36,999 nucleotides of DNA from Desulfuromonadales bacterium (GTDB lineage: Bacteria; Desulfobacterota; Desulfuromonadia; Desulfuromonadales; BM103), in the NCBI GenBank assembly GCA_027065695.1, contig JAMONP010000056.1, forward strand, positions 52,501 to 89,499. The letters are read 5' to 3'. Numbering within the stretch: position 1 is the stretch's first letter; every line of letters starts with the position of its first letter. The notes below the pieces were generated by a model. The model ran no database searches and was not told the DNA's origin. It saw only the letters and a list, made by a program, of their open reading frames with translations. The position numbers and the translations under genes were made by a program. Of the stretch, positions 1 to 8,679 are shown piece after piece.

Positions 1-1347
1 ATACGCTTTGATCTTTCGATGCAAGTTAGAGCGTTCAATTTCAATTGCTTCCGCAGTACGTGAGATGTTCCAATCGTGCTCTTCCAGCTTCTGAAGCAGG
101 AATAACTTTTCAAACTCCTCTTTTGCGGTACGGAAGGTGTCAGCCAGCACGACTACTGATCCTTTACCCATGGCTGTTGGTTGATGCTTGTAGCTGATTG
201 ACTGGGGTAGCTGATTGCAAGTGATTGTAGAACCTGGTGACATAATCACTAGTCGTTCAATCAGGTTCTTTAGCTCACGTACGTTTCCAGGCCATGAGTA
301 GTTCTTGATTACCTGCATTGCTTCGTCATCCAGAGTTTTTGATTCACGGCTTTCTTTGCTACAGAAATACTCAAGAAAGTGGGTAGCAAGACGCGGAATG
401 TCAGCTTTACGTTCGCGCAGGGGCGGGACATGGAATGGGATGACATTGAGCCGATAATAGAGGTCCTCGCGGAAAGTGCCCTCAGCAATTTCTTTGTCAA
501 GGTCCTTGTTGGTTGCGGCAATTACGCGAACATCAACCTCAATGGTTTTGTTGCCACCAACTCTCTCAAATTTTCGTTCCTGCAGGATACGTAGTACTTT
601 GGCTTGAGTCTTCAGACTCATATCACCGATTTCGTCAAGAAAGAGTGTCCCCTGGTGGGCTTGATCGAACTTGCCACGGCGTTGGGTTGTGGCTCCGGTG
701 AAAGAGCCTTTCTCATGTCCAAAGAGCTCTGATTCGATCAGCTCTTCAGGTATTGCTGCGCAGTTTACCTCAACAAAGGGTTTGTTGGCTCTCTTCGAGT
801 TGAGGTGGATAGCGCGGGCGACTAACTCCTTGCCTGTGCCGTTCTCACCGGTAATGAGAATCCAGCCTGAGGTTGGTGCTGCGATTTTAATCTGCTCCTT
901 TAATTCCTTGATCGGCTTACTGTCGCCGATCATTTGATGTTCCTTGTTGATCTGCGCCTTGAGCTCGCGATTCTCTGCCACCAGCTGACCTACCTTGACT
1001 GCATTCTGAATGCAGAGCAGGACCTTTTCCAGAGAGAGCGGTTTTTCGATAAAATCATAGGCGCCCAGTTTGGTAGCCTTGACCGCCGTTTCGATAGTTC
1101 CGTGGCCGCTCATTATGACCACCAATTGGTCGGGATAAATATCACGGATCCTGGTCAGAGTTTCCATGCCATCCATATCGGGCATCCAGATGTCCAGCAG
1201 GATCAGGTCTGGTTTCTCCTCGCTGACTTTAACGATGGCGGCTTCTCCACTCTCAACTGATACCGGCGAAAGCCCTTCGTCCTGAAGAATCCCAGTCAGA
1301 CTATCACGAATACTTTTCTCATCATCAACGATCAGGATTGATTGCAT
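1..1347 (-). CDS. ntrX: Sigma-54-dependent response regulator NtrX (3' end beyond window)
   Basis: The frame is open from an ATG at 1347 to the window edge, so 449 residues are visible and the stop lies outside. Residues 1-120 are a receiver domain: DD at 8-9 and the phospho-acceptor D52 in LLDIWMPDMDG. A sigma-54 AAA+ domain follows, with Walker A GENGTGKE, the sigma-54 contact loop as GSFTGA (the usual form is GAFTGA), LFLDEIGD as Walker B, and the conserved YRLNV and WPGNVREL segments. The last visible residues (NISRTAEAIEIERSNLHRKI) are a Fis-type DNA-binding helix-turn-helix. The ATG is preceded by AGGGGAAAC, a fair ribosome binding site. The histidine kinase NtrY ends 66 bp upstream, so the two are very likely one operon and a cognate pair. 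NtrX regulators respond to nitrogen, redox or envelope cues in different bacteria. The specific targets here cannot be told from the sequence. Confidence 0.95.
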   Translation of the reverse strand, partial: MQSILIVDDEKSIRDSLTGILQDEGLSPVSVESGEAAIVKVSEEKPDLILLDIWMPDMDGMETLTRIRDIYPDQLVVIMSGHGTIETAVKATKLGAYDFIEKPLSLEKVLLCIQNAVKVGQLVAENRELKAQINKEHQMIGDSKPIKELKEQIKIAAPTSGWILITGENGTGKELVARAIHLNSKRANKPFVEVNCAAIPEELIESELFGHEKGSFTGATTQRRGKFDQAHQGTLFLDEIGDMSLKTQAKVLRILQERKFERVGGNKTIEVDVRVIAATNKDLDKEIAEGTFREDLYYRLNVIPFHVPPLRERKADIPRLATHFLEYFCSKESRESKTLDDEAMQVIKNYSWPGNVRELKNLIERLVIMSPGSTITCNQLPQSISYKHQPTAMGKGSVVVLADTFRTAKEEFEKLFLLQKLEEHDWNISRTAEAIEIERSNLHRKIKAY

Positions 1348-1413
1348 GTTTCCCCTGTCTATCTACTCTAAAGTGTATTCAGATGTGTTTGAATATAAGA
1401 GACTTACAACTTT

Positions 1414-3663
1414 CTAAGAGGCCTCTTTTGTTACTGGCAGTTCCACAATGAAATGGGTCCCCTGTGGTTCATTGTCGCGCACCCGGATATAGCCGTTATG
1501 GTCAGAGATGATCGTCGAAACAATAGCGAGCCCCAGACCGGTCCCAGACTTCTTGGTAGAGAAGTAAGGCTCAAAAAGCCTTGATTTGTCTTCAGGATGA
1601 ATGCCGCAGCCATTGTCACTGATTCTTAACGTTACCATGTCCAGATCTTTATTGTACGAGGTCTTCATAACGATTTTACCTTCACCATTAACTGCGGCAA
1701 CAGCGTTGTCGAGGAGGTTGATGATTGCCCGTTTGATCTGCTCCTGGTCCAAACTGAAAATAGGCAGATCAGGTTCAAGCTGCAGTTGGAAGTCAATCTC
1801 TTTGTGTCCCTCCTGAAAAAGCATAAGAGCTTCATTGAGAACATCATTGAGATTGTTGAGACTGGGGTTGCTGGCAGGCATACGTGCGAAACTGGAGAAT
1901 TCGTTGACCAGATTTTTCAAGTCATCAACCTGTTTAATGATCATTGTAGTGCATTCGTCAAAGACTGAGTCGTCATCAGCGAATCTGTCGAGATAGCGAC
2001 GTCGCAGGCGTTGTGCTGAGAGTTGGATCGGTGTCAGTGGGTTTTTGATTTCATGAGCGATGCGTCTGGCAACTTCACGCCATGCAGCCATCCGCTGTGC
2101 TTTAAGCAATTGGGTCAGATCATCGAAGACGATAACCGTACCCACAAACTCATCATTTTCATCTTTTAAGGTAGTGACATTGACCAGCAAAACAATCTTT
2201 GTGTCTCCTGCAGGAAGAGTAATCTGTTTGCGAATCGAGTCCTTGCCGGAAGCGATCAGTTCTTTGAGAACTCCCTTAATCATAGGCAGGTAATCAGGGG
2301 TTACAACGTCACGAAAATTACGTCCGATGATCTTTGGTGTTTTTAGCCCGAGCAGCCTCTCCGCTGATTTGTTGATGGTTGTAATATTGCCACGACTGTC
2401 AATGGATATGACTCCGGCAGTAACATTGGCAAGAACAATTTCCATGTAACGACGTCTTTGCTCAAGCTCAATATTGGATACTTGTAACTTGCGGTTGCCG
2501 CGACGAATAGCCTTTTGTCCTTTGCGTAAATCTGCTGTCATGGTGTTGAATGCTTCAACCAACGAACCCACTTCATCATCGCTATAACTGTCGAGAGTGA
2601 CATTCAGGTCTCCAGAAGCAACACGATTGGTCGCTATCGCCAAGTCTTGAATTGGTTCTGTAATGCTGCGGGCAAGATGGAACCCCGCCCAGGTTGAAAG
2701 GAAGATGATTACTAAGGCAATCAGGAGCAGGAAAAGAACGTACCCTTTCTGTATCTTGCTTTTGAGCAGTTTGGTCGATTTGTACTGTTCGAACGAACTG
2801 CTGATTTCCTTCATCTTGTTAACCAGTGAGTAGGGGACATAATAGTTGACGACGACCACTCCAACGACGTCATCCGGGTTCCAGTTTGAGTAGACCGGTA
2901 CAATCCCACGAATTAAATCGGCACGGCCTACCGGGCTGATGCGGGTAAATCGGTTGCCCTGCAGGGCTTCGCGGATGCTGTCTGAGCCAGGGTCTGTGAA
3001 CTCTGCCGCCGGAACCCGTGGATTAACAGCACGCACAAGTTCCTCTAAAGTCGCGGAGAAAACTTCAACTATACCTAGGTTGTATTCCTTTTGCTTCTGG
3101 TTAATAAGCCCTTCGAGAACGGGTAGATTGTCTTCGTTAAGCAATTTCTGCTCTTTAATCATTTGGGATATCTGCTCAGCATAGTAGAGTGCGTTGCTTG
3201 CTGAGTTCTTATAATATGTTTGTGCAACCTCCAGAGACTCTTTGAGAGATTCTTCAATCTGACTATTGAACCAGTTTTCAATGGAGTTGGTTATAAACCC
3301 GGCGGAAACAAAAAAGAGCAGCATTGTAGGAATTAGAGATAGTGCGATAAAGGCGAGAACAAGTTTGCTGCGTAGTTTCGCTCCGGGAAGCCCACGTCGT
3401 CGTTCAAGCAGAAGTTTGAAGATGTTACGCATAACTAGAAAAAGACAGAGGATGATCAGCAGAATGTTCAGGTTGATCAGTGCCAGAACGAGGATATTGC
3501 CGCTAAGGGGGATTTCTGTTGTCAGGTCGAAGAGTTGCGCCTGGTAGCGTAGTGACAGTGCAACAAGGCCGACAATAACCACGACGAGCAGCCACTCACG
3601 GCGGCGTTTCCGAGATTCTGTGTTCGGGGTGTTCGATGTCTTGGTCGTTTTTAGGTCAGGCAT
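1414..3663 (-). CDS. ntrY: Membrane sensor histidine kinase NtrY
   Basis: This is a 749-residue histidine kinase of the NtrY type. Hydrophobic segments near residues 25-45, 55-80 and 100-125 are followed by an extracytoplasmic region with no recognised ligand domain. A further membrane segment near residue 310 leads into a HAMP linker. A PAS-like domain (around residues 400-510) precedes the dimerisation domain, with the phospho-acceptor H537 in RIAHEIKNP. The ATP-binding domain shows the N box (NLLDNAVAAV), the G1 box (DNGCGI) and the G2 box (GTGLGLAIV). The domain order and multiple N-terminal membrane segments match the family. The response regulator NtrX follows 66 bp downstream, so it is the likely partner. 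The stimulus is not evident. Confidence 0.95.
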   Translation of the reverse strand: MPDLKTTKTSNTPNTESRKRRREWLLVVVIVGLVALSLRYQAQLFDLTTEIPLSGNILVLALINLNILLIILCLFLVMRNIFKLLLERRRGLPGAKLRSKLVLAFIALSLIPTMLLFFVSAGFITNSIENWFNSQIEESLKESLEVAQTYYKNSASNALYYAEQISQMIKEQKLLNEDNLPVLEGLINQKQKEYNLGIVEVFSATLEELVRAVNPRVPAAEFTDPGSDSIREALQGNRFTRISPVGRADLIRGIVPVYSNWNPDDVVGVVVVNYYVPYSLVNKMKEISSSFEQYKSTKLLKSKIQKGYVLFLLLIALVIIFLSTWAGFHLARSITEPIQDLAIATNRVASGDLNVTLDSYSDDEVGSLVEAFNTMTADLRKGQKAIRRGNRKLQVSNIELEQRRRYMEIVLANVTAGVISIDSRGNITTINKSAERLLGLKTPKIIGRNFRDVVTPDYLPMIKGVLKELIASGKDSIRKQITLPAGDTKIVLLVNVTTLKDENDEFVGTVIVFDDLTQLLKAQRMAAWREVARRIAHEIKNPLTPIQLSAQRLRRRYLDRFADDDSVFDECTTMIIKQVDDLKNLVNEFSSFARMPASNPSLNNLNDVLNEALMLFQEGHKEIDFQLQLEPDLPIFSLDQEQIKRAIINLLDNAVAAVNGEGKIVMKTSYNKDLDMVTLRISDNGCGIHPEDKSRLFEPYFSTKKSGTGLGLAIVSTIISDHNGYIRVRDNEPQGTHFIVELPVTKEAS

Positions 3664-3753
3664 AAGAATATCTGTTGATTTGCAATTTTAGGCGCAAAAT
3701 GGCCCTTATTGCAACCAAGAATACATCATAGACCGGTGATTACTGATTCTAAT

Positions 3754-3779
3754 AAAAAAGGCAGCCTGAGGGCTGCCTT
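3754..3779 (-). terminator. Rho-independent terminator of lpxC
   Basis: A perfect 9-bp inverted repeat (AAGGCAGCC and GGCTGCCTT) surrounds a TGAG loop. On the minus strand it is followed by a run of U from the AAAAAA at 3754-3759. It lies about 20 bp after the lpxC stop codon and before ntrY, so it should separate lpxC transcription from the ntrYX operon. Confidence 0.85.
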
Positions 3780-3801
3780 GATGTTGCCAGGAAGTGGATC
3801 A

Positions 3802-4737
3802 TTATACTTTGGCAAAAGCCAGGTCGGTTGCAAAAGTTTGTGGTGCCATTTGCAGTGCTTTTTGGAGATCATCCTCGCTGAATTCAAGCAGTTGCCAATT
3901 CTCAGGTGTATCAAGAATCTTCTGAACCAGTTGGTGATTAACATCGTGTCCTGCTTTGAAAGCACGGATATGACCAAGGATCGGGTAACCAAGTAAGCTG
4001 AAATCACCAATTGCATCAAGGATTTTGTGGCGAACAAACTCATCCTGGAAGCGAAGTCCTTCTGGATTAAGAATTCGTTCGTCATCAACAACAATAGCGT
4101 TATCCAAGGAACCCCCGCGAGCGAGGCCTGCTGCTTTAAGCATTTCAACGTCACGGAGGAAGCCAAATGTGCGTGCAGGTGCCAGGTCACGTCGGAAACC
4201 TGTAGCAGTGACCTTGGCTGAGCGCTGCTGCAACGCTATGCATGGATGTTGAAAGGCAATGTCAAAGGTAATGCGGAAGAAGCGAGAAGGGATGATACTG
4301 ACCCGTTTTTCGCCATCAATAACAGATATCGGTTTGCGAATGGCCAGGAATTTGCGGCCTTGTGGGTGGCAATATCTACCAGCCTCTTCGATGATTGAGG
4401 CAAAAGGTGCTGCACTACCATCCATAATCGGTACTTCTGGGCCATCGATGTCAATGTGCAGGTTGTCAACTCCATATGCAGAAAGCGCCGCCAGTAAATG
4501 TTCAACAGTTGAAACATGAACATCACCCTTGCCGATGACCGTTGCCATGCGAGTATCGACAACATTTGCGGCCGTTGCTTCTATAGCGACCGTATGATCG
4601 TCAACCTTACGGTGAAAGACGATGCCTACGTTAGCTTCTGCAGGACGCAACTTCATATTAATGCGCTGCCCGGTATGCAGGCCTATGCCTGAGATAGCTG
4701 TTGGACGAGCAATTGTTGTCTGGCAGATCAAAGTCAT
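3802..4737 (-). CDS. lpxC: UDP-3-O-acyl-N-acetylglucosamine deacetylase
   Basis: LpxC is the Zn-dependent enzyme for the first committed step of lipid A synthesis and marks a lipopolysaccharide-bearing Gram-negative cell. From the ATG at 4737 the protein has 311 residues (E. coli LpxC has 305). H80 in TVEHLLAAL, H237 and D241 in HKILDAIGDF match the zinc ligands of the family, and GHDVNHQ supplies the conserved C-terminal histidine. I chose 4737 over an in-frame start at 4779 because it gives the normal family N-terminus (MTLICQTTIA) and has AAGGA about 10 nt upstream. A terminator follows directly. The gene is the last of its minus-strand group, about 180 bp after ubiB. Confidence 0.96.
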   Translation of the reverse strand: MTLICQTTIARPTAISGIGLHTGQRINMKLRPAEANVGIVFHRKVDDHTVAIEATAANVVDTRMATVIGKGDVHVSTVEHLLAALSAYGVDNLHIDIDGPEVPIMDGSAAPFASIIEEAGRYCHPQGRKFLAIRKPISVIDGEKRVSIIPSRFFRITFDIAFQHPCIALQQRSAKVTATGFRRDLAPARTFGFLRDVEMLKAAGLARGGSLDNAIVVDDERILNPEGLRFQDEFVRHKILDAIGDFSLLGYPILGHIRAFKAGHDVNHQLVQKILDTPENWQLLEFSEDDLQKALQMAPQTFATDLAFAKV

Positions 4738-4961
4738 TATTTTGATGTCCTTCAATGTATGTAAATAAAAACGCACCAATGGTTAATGCAATTATCTTGC
4801 CAATAGAGATGAGCTCTTAAATGTCCGGAATTGCAGGAGTTACTCTTTCTCTTGCATAGCCTATGTTGCTACTGAGATATTATTAATACAACGAGTGTGG
4901 TAACTAGGGCACAGTCCGGGTTGACAGGTTGGATCAGGTTCTTGTTGAATTGAATAGACTC
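4738..4961. other. Intergenic gap between ubiB and lpxC
   Basis: About 220 bp without a gene. It should contain the lpxC promoter on the minus strand and the 3' untranslated end of ubiB. I see no convincing hairpin terminator or pair of promoter boxes. Confidence 0.5.
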
Positions 4962-6653
4962 CTATAAACGTCCTGATCGTAGGATACCTACTGCCAGCCA
5001 CAGACCAAGCAGGCCAGCTATAGAATATCCCAGTATTCCCAGTACGGGAAATCCAAAAAGCATGGGACCTTTGTCGATCTGCATGACCAGAGAGGAACCG
5101 ACAATCAGTGACCCGATGATAACGGCAAAAGAGACCCGGTTGCTGGAGCGGTCCAGGTCGGTTGCCAACTTGTCCAGACCGCGATGCTCGAGATCGATTT
5201 TGAACTGGTTGTGATTGATCCGGTTGAGGAATTTCTTGATGTCATTAGGCAGACTCTTGGCCAGTAATGAGTATGCTTGAATAATGCGGCCTGTTTGCGT
5301 GGCCACGTTTTTTGGGTTGTAACGTTCCAAAACCAGCCTGTTTACATAGGGCCGCATGTAGGAAACCATATTGAAGTCTGGATTAAGCTGGAGACCGACT
5401 CCCTCCATGACAATCAGAGCTTTGGCCAGCATCATGAAATCTGCAGGGAAATGGATACGATAATGTGTAAGAATCTCAATGAATTCTGAGAGGAGCTTGC
5501 CGACCTTGATGTCCTGTAAAACTATATCGTAGTAGTCATCGATAAAGTCATGCAGGTCGCGTCTCAGGTTCTTAAGGTCGGAGTTATCTGACAATTCTCC
5601 CGAGTAAAGCAATTGAGAAATGATACTGTCCACGTCTTTATTAAGCAGTGCCTGTAATAGGTCGATCAACTGATCTTTAAGGTCTTGACCGAGGTGACCA
5701 ACCATGCCGTAATCGAGCATGCAGATGACTTGGTCCGGAAGGATGAAAACATTGCCAGGGTGTGGGTCTGCGTGAAAAAGACCGAAGTCCAGAACTTGCT
5801 TGAGGAATGAGTCAGCACCACGGCGGGCAATTTCTTTGAGGTCATAGCCCTGTGCTGTGAGTTCGTCCAGTTCAGAAATCTTGATTCCAGGAACATACTC
5901 CATGGTCAGGACAATATCTCCGCTATATTCCCAGAAGATTTTTGGAATATAGACAGTTGAGCTGTCGGCAAAATTAGCAGCGAACCTATCAACAGTACGA
6001 CCCTCACGGGTAAAGTTCATTTCCCGCAGGATATTGCGGCGGAACTCTTTGACCAGCCCGACCGGATTGTACAGGGCAACAGTGGGTATATGCTGTTCAA
6101 TCAGATAGGCAAGACCCATCAGGACATCGATATCGGTTTCAACAATTTTGACAATACCTGGCCGTCGGACTTTAAAAACAACGTCTTCTCCGCTCTTTAA
6201 CTTTCCACGGTGAACCTGGGCAATACTGGCTGCAGCAATCGGTTGCTTGGAGAATTCAGCGAAAAGTTCTTCGGCCGGATAGCCTAGCTCACGCTGGATC
6301 TGAGCATTGACTTCATCGAGAGAAACAGCATGGACCTCATCTTGAAGTTTGCTGAATTCGTGGATGTACTCTTTGCCTAAAACGTCAGGGCGGGTTGAGA
6401 GCAACTGGCCAAGTTTGATAAAGGTCGGCCCAAGCTCCTCCATGGCCAGGCGTAAGCGTTGTGCCTGGCTGAGACGTTCCAACTCTTTAGGCATTTTGTT
6501 GAACGTGACAATTCGCTTGCCGAGTTCGAGGTAGTAATCGATGTTGAGTTGTTCGACGAAATGACCGAAGCCATATGTGATCAGAACCCCGAGAATGGTC
6601 CTGTAGCGACGGATTGTGCGGATATTTCGGTTGATGCGGAGAATTGGCAGCAT
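4962..6653 (-). CDS. ubiB: UbiB/AarF (ABC1) family atypical protein kinase
   Basis: 563 residues with the full UbiB/ABC1 signature. The family-specific KxGQ motif appears as FIKLGQLLSTRPD. An alanine-rich nucleotide loop appears as AAASIAQVH, with the lysine of VVFKVRRPG. The catalytic and metal-binding stretch is HADPHPGNV, followed by LDYGMVG. Two hydrophobic helices end the protein (about residues 505-560), as in UbiB proteins anchored to the inner membrane. UbiB-like proteins support isoprenoid-quinone or other lipid metabolism through an ATPase activity. No other quinone gene is nearby, and an anaerobic deltaproteobacterium would be expected to use menaquinone, so the exact substrate is uncertain. 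It lies 29 bp after a small coiled-coil protein gene and is probably cotranscribed with it. Confidence 0.92.
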   Translation of the reverse strand: MLPILRINRNIRTIRRYRTILGVLITYGFGHFVEQLNIDYYLELGKRIVTFNKMPKELERLSQAQRLRLAMEELGPTFIKLGQLLSTRPDVLGKEYIHEFSKLQDEVHAVSLDEVNAQIQRELGYPAEELFAEFSKQPIAAASIAQVHRGKLKSGEDVVFKVRRPGIVKIVETDIDVLMGLAYLIEQHIPTVALYNPVGLVKEFRRNILREMNFTREGRTVDRFAANFADSSTVYIPKIFWEYSGDIVLTMEYVPGIKISELDELTAQGYDLKEIARRGADSFLKQVLDFGLFHADPHPGNVFILPDQVICMLDYGMVGHLGQDLKDQLIDLLQALLNKDVDSIISQLLYSGELSDNSDLKNLRRDLHDFIDDYYDIVLQDIKVGKLLSEFIEILTHYRIHFPADFMMLAKALIVMEGVGLQLNPDFNMVSYMRPYVNRLVLERYNPKNVATQTGRIIQAYSLLAKSLPNDIKKFLNRINHNQFKIDLEHRGLDKLATDLDRSSNRVSFAVIIGSLIVGSSLVMQIDKGPMLFGFPVLGILGYSIAGLLGLWLAVGILRSGRL

Positions 6654-6682
6654 AGCGATGTCCGGGGCATCTCAGGGGATGT

Positions 6683-6976
6683 CTATTTCAGCTTTTTTTC
6701 CAGTTGGGCGACCTTTTTCTTCAGCTTGTCAAATTCTTCGTTGGTGACTACGCCCATACGTTCACAAGCTTTTTTGACCTCTTCACGTGCCTGCTCTTGC
6801 ATCTTCTCCTGGCTTTGGACTGCAGCTTCCTGAATTTTCTTCAGAAAATCCTTGCCTTCTTCTTCGCTTATGTTGAGCTTTTCGCGCAATTCAGACAGTA
6901 GTTCTTCTGCTTTTTTCTGCGTAAGGGTCATGGCTCCAACAGCTGTTAATAAGGTTTTTTCGAATAGTTCGATCAT
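6683..6976 (-). CDS. Small phasin-like coiled-coil protein
   Basis: 97 residues, highly charged. An N-terminal hydrophobic/amphipathic helix (IELFEKTLLTAVGAM) is followed by continuous heptad-rich helix with many K, E and Q residues to the end (FDKLKKKVAQLEKKLK). This layout matches the phasin-like family related to polyhydroxyalkanoate granule proteins (COG3937-like), often found upstream of ubiB/aarF in related bacteria. No catalytic motif is visible. The start at 6976 has an excellent ribosome binding site (AAGGAGG, 5 nt from ATG). It probably forms a transcription unit with ubiB. A role in granule binding is family-based, and there is no PHA synthase in the window. Confidence 0.8.
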   Translation of the reverse strand: MIELFEKTLLTAVGAMTLTQKKAEELLSELREKLNISEEEGKDFLKKIQEAAVQSQEKMQEQAREEVKKACERMGVVTNEEFDKLKKKVAQLEKKLK

Positions 6977-7019
6977 GATTGCCTCCTTGAGTTAAGGTTT
7001 TTGTGGCCGAAATGAAATA

Positions 7020-7025
7020 ATTATA
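7020..7025 (-). promoter_or_regulatory. Possible -10 box for the phasin-like gene and ubiB
   Basis: A perfect TATAAT hexamer on the minus strand lies about 45 bp upstream of the start at 6976, in the gap after the patatin gene. No good -35 box is seen at normal spacing, so this is a weak call. Confidence 0.3.
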
Positions 7026-7054
7026 TCAATATGTTAGCAGAGCAATGAGGCCTT

Positions 7055-8008
7055 TCAAGCTGTTTTGAGAAGATATTCGATCTCAGGTAGTGCGGCTCTT
7101 GTTGAAGCCTCTCCTGCGGCAATGATTTCTTCTGCACGATGAAACTCAAGCAGGGTGATTCCATCGAGTGGTGGTCTGAGAATCAGGTCATGCGGGCTTT
7201 GGTTCTGGTGCAGTTCATTGATAACATTTTCCATGATAGCGACGCTCTGGGCGCAGACACGGAAAATGTTCGGTGTCTTCAGGTTGGCTGGTTCATCATC
7301 GTGTGATTCCTCGGCCTCCTGACCCAGAGCGGAACGAAAAGCTTGCTCTATTCTGCGGGTACTGAAAAAGTCACGCCAGCGCTTGATGCTTCTGGAGCGT
7401 CCATGTTTGCTGGGCAGAAAAGCCTCCGGGGTTTGCTTGGTGACCGTTGGAATAGTACAAACGCCGATGATTTTTTCTGCTCCAAGATGGCTGGCAGCTA
7501 CAGTGGGTATAGGGTTGCAAAGGCCTCCGTCGACCAGGAAGCGTTGCCCAAAGCGGACCGGTGGGAAAATACCGGGAAACGCCAGGCTGGCGCGAAGTGC
7601 CTCAAGCAGGTCGCCTTGCTTGATAATAATGGCTTCGCCAGTGTTGATGTCAGTTGCAGTAACAGCCAGTGCCTGACGCAGATCCTTGAAATCTCTCGCC
7701 GGTAATACGTCTGCCATGAATGCAACCAGCTTTTTGCCGTCAGTTAATCCAGATGTTGGGAGAACCGGGTTAAGCAATCTGGCCATACTGCGCCAATCGA
7801 TTTCCAGTGCGACCTGCTCCATTTGCTCTACTGGTACTCTGGCGGCATACATGGCACCGACAAAGGCTCCTATAGAGGTCCCAGTTATTATGTCAATCTG
7901 GATATCGGCTTCTTCGAGGACCTTGAGTACACCGATATGAGCAAGGCCTCTGGCGGCTCCGCTACCCAGGGCAAGGCCCAGTATTGGTCTGGATCGTGAG
8001 TTGTGCAT
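7055..8008 (-). CDS. Patatin-like phospholipase (RssA-type)
   Basis: 317 residues. The N-terminus carries the oxyanion-hole loop (LGSGAARGLAHIGV), then the nucleophile elbow GTSIG, and the catalytic aspartate in VDGGLCNP. Together these give the Ser-Asp dyad of the bacterial patatin family, related to E. coli RssA. No signal peptide or membrane segment is visible, so a cytoplasmic or peripheral lipid acyl hydrolase is expected. The region after residue 190 is less conserved and contains a polar insert rich in R, E and D. Its gene follows queH by about 40 bp on the same strand, which suggests cotranscription without a clear functional link. Confidence 0.9.
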   Translation of the reverse strand: MHNSRSRPILGLALGSGAARGLAHIGVLKVLEEADIQIDIITGTSIGAFVGAMYAARVPVEQMEQVALEIDWRSMARLLNPVLPTSGLTDGKKLVAFMADVLPARDFKDLRQALAVTATDINTGEAIIIKQGDLLEALRASLAFPGIFPPVRFGQRFLVDGGLCNPIPTVAASHLGAEKIIGVCTIPTVTKQTPEAFLPSKHGRSRSIKRWRDFFSTRRIEQAFRSALGQEAEESHDDEPANLKTPNIFRVCAQSVAIMENVINELHQNQSPHDLILRPPLDGITLLEFHRAEEIIAAGEASTRAALPEIEYLLKTA

Positions 8009-8046
8009 AAGACAGGTTCCATTGGCAAGGAACAGGCAGTTGTCCC

Positions 8047-8586
8047 TCAGTTATTACTTCTGGGGTGGTACCGTTCCTTCTCTGAATAGATGCATCCGCA
8101 ATATTGTTGGCGGTAGAGGCCCATCTCCTTGGAAGTCTTGATCCCTTCTTGCCAGCCAATCCGGTAGTCTTCGTAAAGGAACTCAATGCCATAATGGTGT
8201 CCCAGTTCTTCACCCAGTTTGCGGATCAGTTCATGGCTCTGGTAGCGGGAATAGAGCAGGCTTGTGGAGAACGCATCATATCCTGAAGTCGCAGCATATT
8301 TTGCTGCCTGCTTAAGGCGTGACTGATAGCAATAGGTGCAGCGACTTGCTGGTTCAGTGGCAACCTGGGCCAGGAAGTCTTCGAGCAGGTACTCGTCTTT
8401 GTAGATGACCTGGAGATCACTGGCGGCAGCGAAATCTTCAACTGCTTGCAGACGACGGCGATACTCCTGGTAAGGGTGAATATTGTGGTTGAAAAAATAG
8501 CCACTGACGTCGTGCCCGGATTCACGTAAAATACGAATTGGGTAGATGGCGCAATTGGCACAACACATATGCAGTAGAACTTTCAT
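8047..8586 (-). CDS. queH: Epoxyqueuosine reductase QueH
   Basis: 179 residues. The N-terminal MCCANC motif (C8, C9, C12), the middle SRCTYCYQSRL and the later YCGC motif are the cysteine pattern of QueH (formerly DUF208), an Fe-S enzyme that reduces epoxyqueuosine to queuosine in tRNA as a non-homologous replacement of QueG. The length fits the family. It starts at 8586 with AAGG eight bases upstream. Neighbours give no further queuosine genes, which is common for this salvage-like last step. Confidence 0.93.
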   Translation of the reverse strand: MKVLLHMCCANCAIYPIRILRESGHDVSGYFFNHNIHPYQEYRRRLQAVEDFAAASDLQVIYKDEYLLEDFLAQVATEPASRCTYCYQSRLKQAAKYAATSGYDAFSTSLLYSRYQSHELIRKLGEELGHHYGIEFLYEDYRIGWQEGIKTSKEMGLYRQQYCGCIYSEKERYHPRSNN

Positions 8587-8639
8587 AAGACAAACCTTTT
8601 CTGAAACAGTGATTCCAATATTCTAATATGGTTAGGATA

Positions 8640-8677
8640 AAAAGGCTAGGAGCTTGTCCAACAGGCTCCTCGTAGCC
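8640..8677 (-). terminator. Hairpin terminator, member of a dispersed repeat family
   Basis: On the minus strand AGGAGCCTGT-TGG-ACAAGCTCCT forms a 10-bp stem (one G-U pair) extended by TAGGCT/AGCCT and followed by TTTTTA. It lies just after the stop of the 773-residue gene. Its stem resembles the repeat at 11204-11244 and 19403-19420. Confidence 0.75.
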
Positions 8678-8679
8678 TA

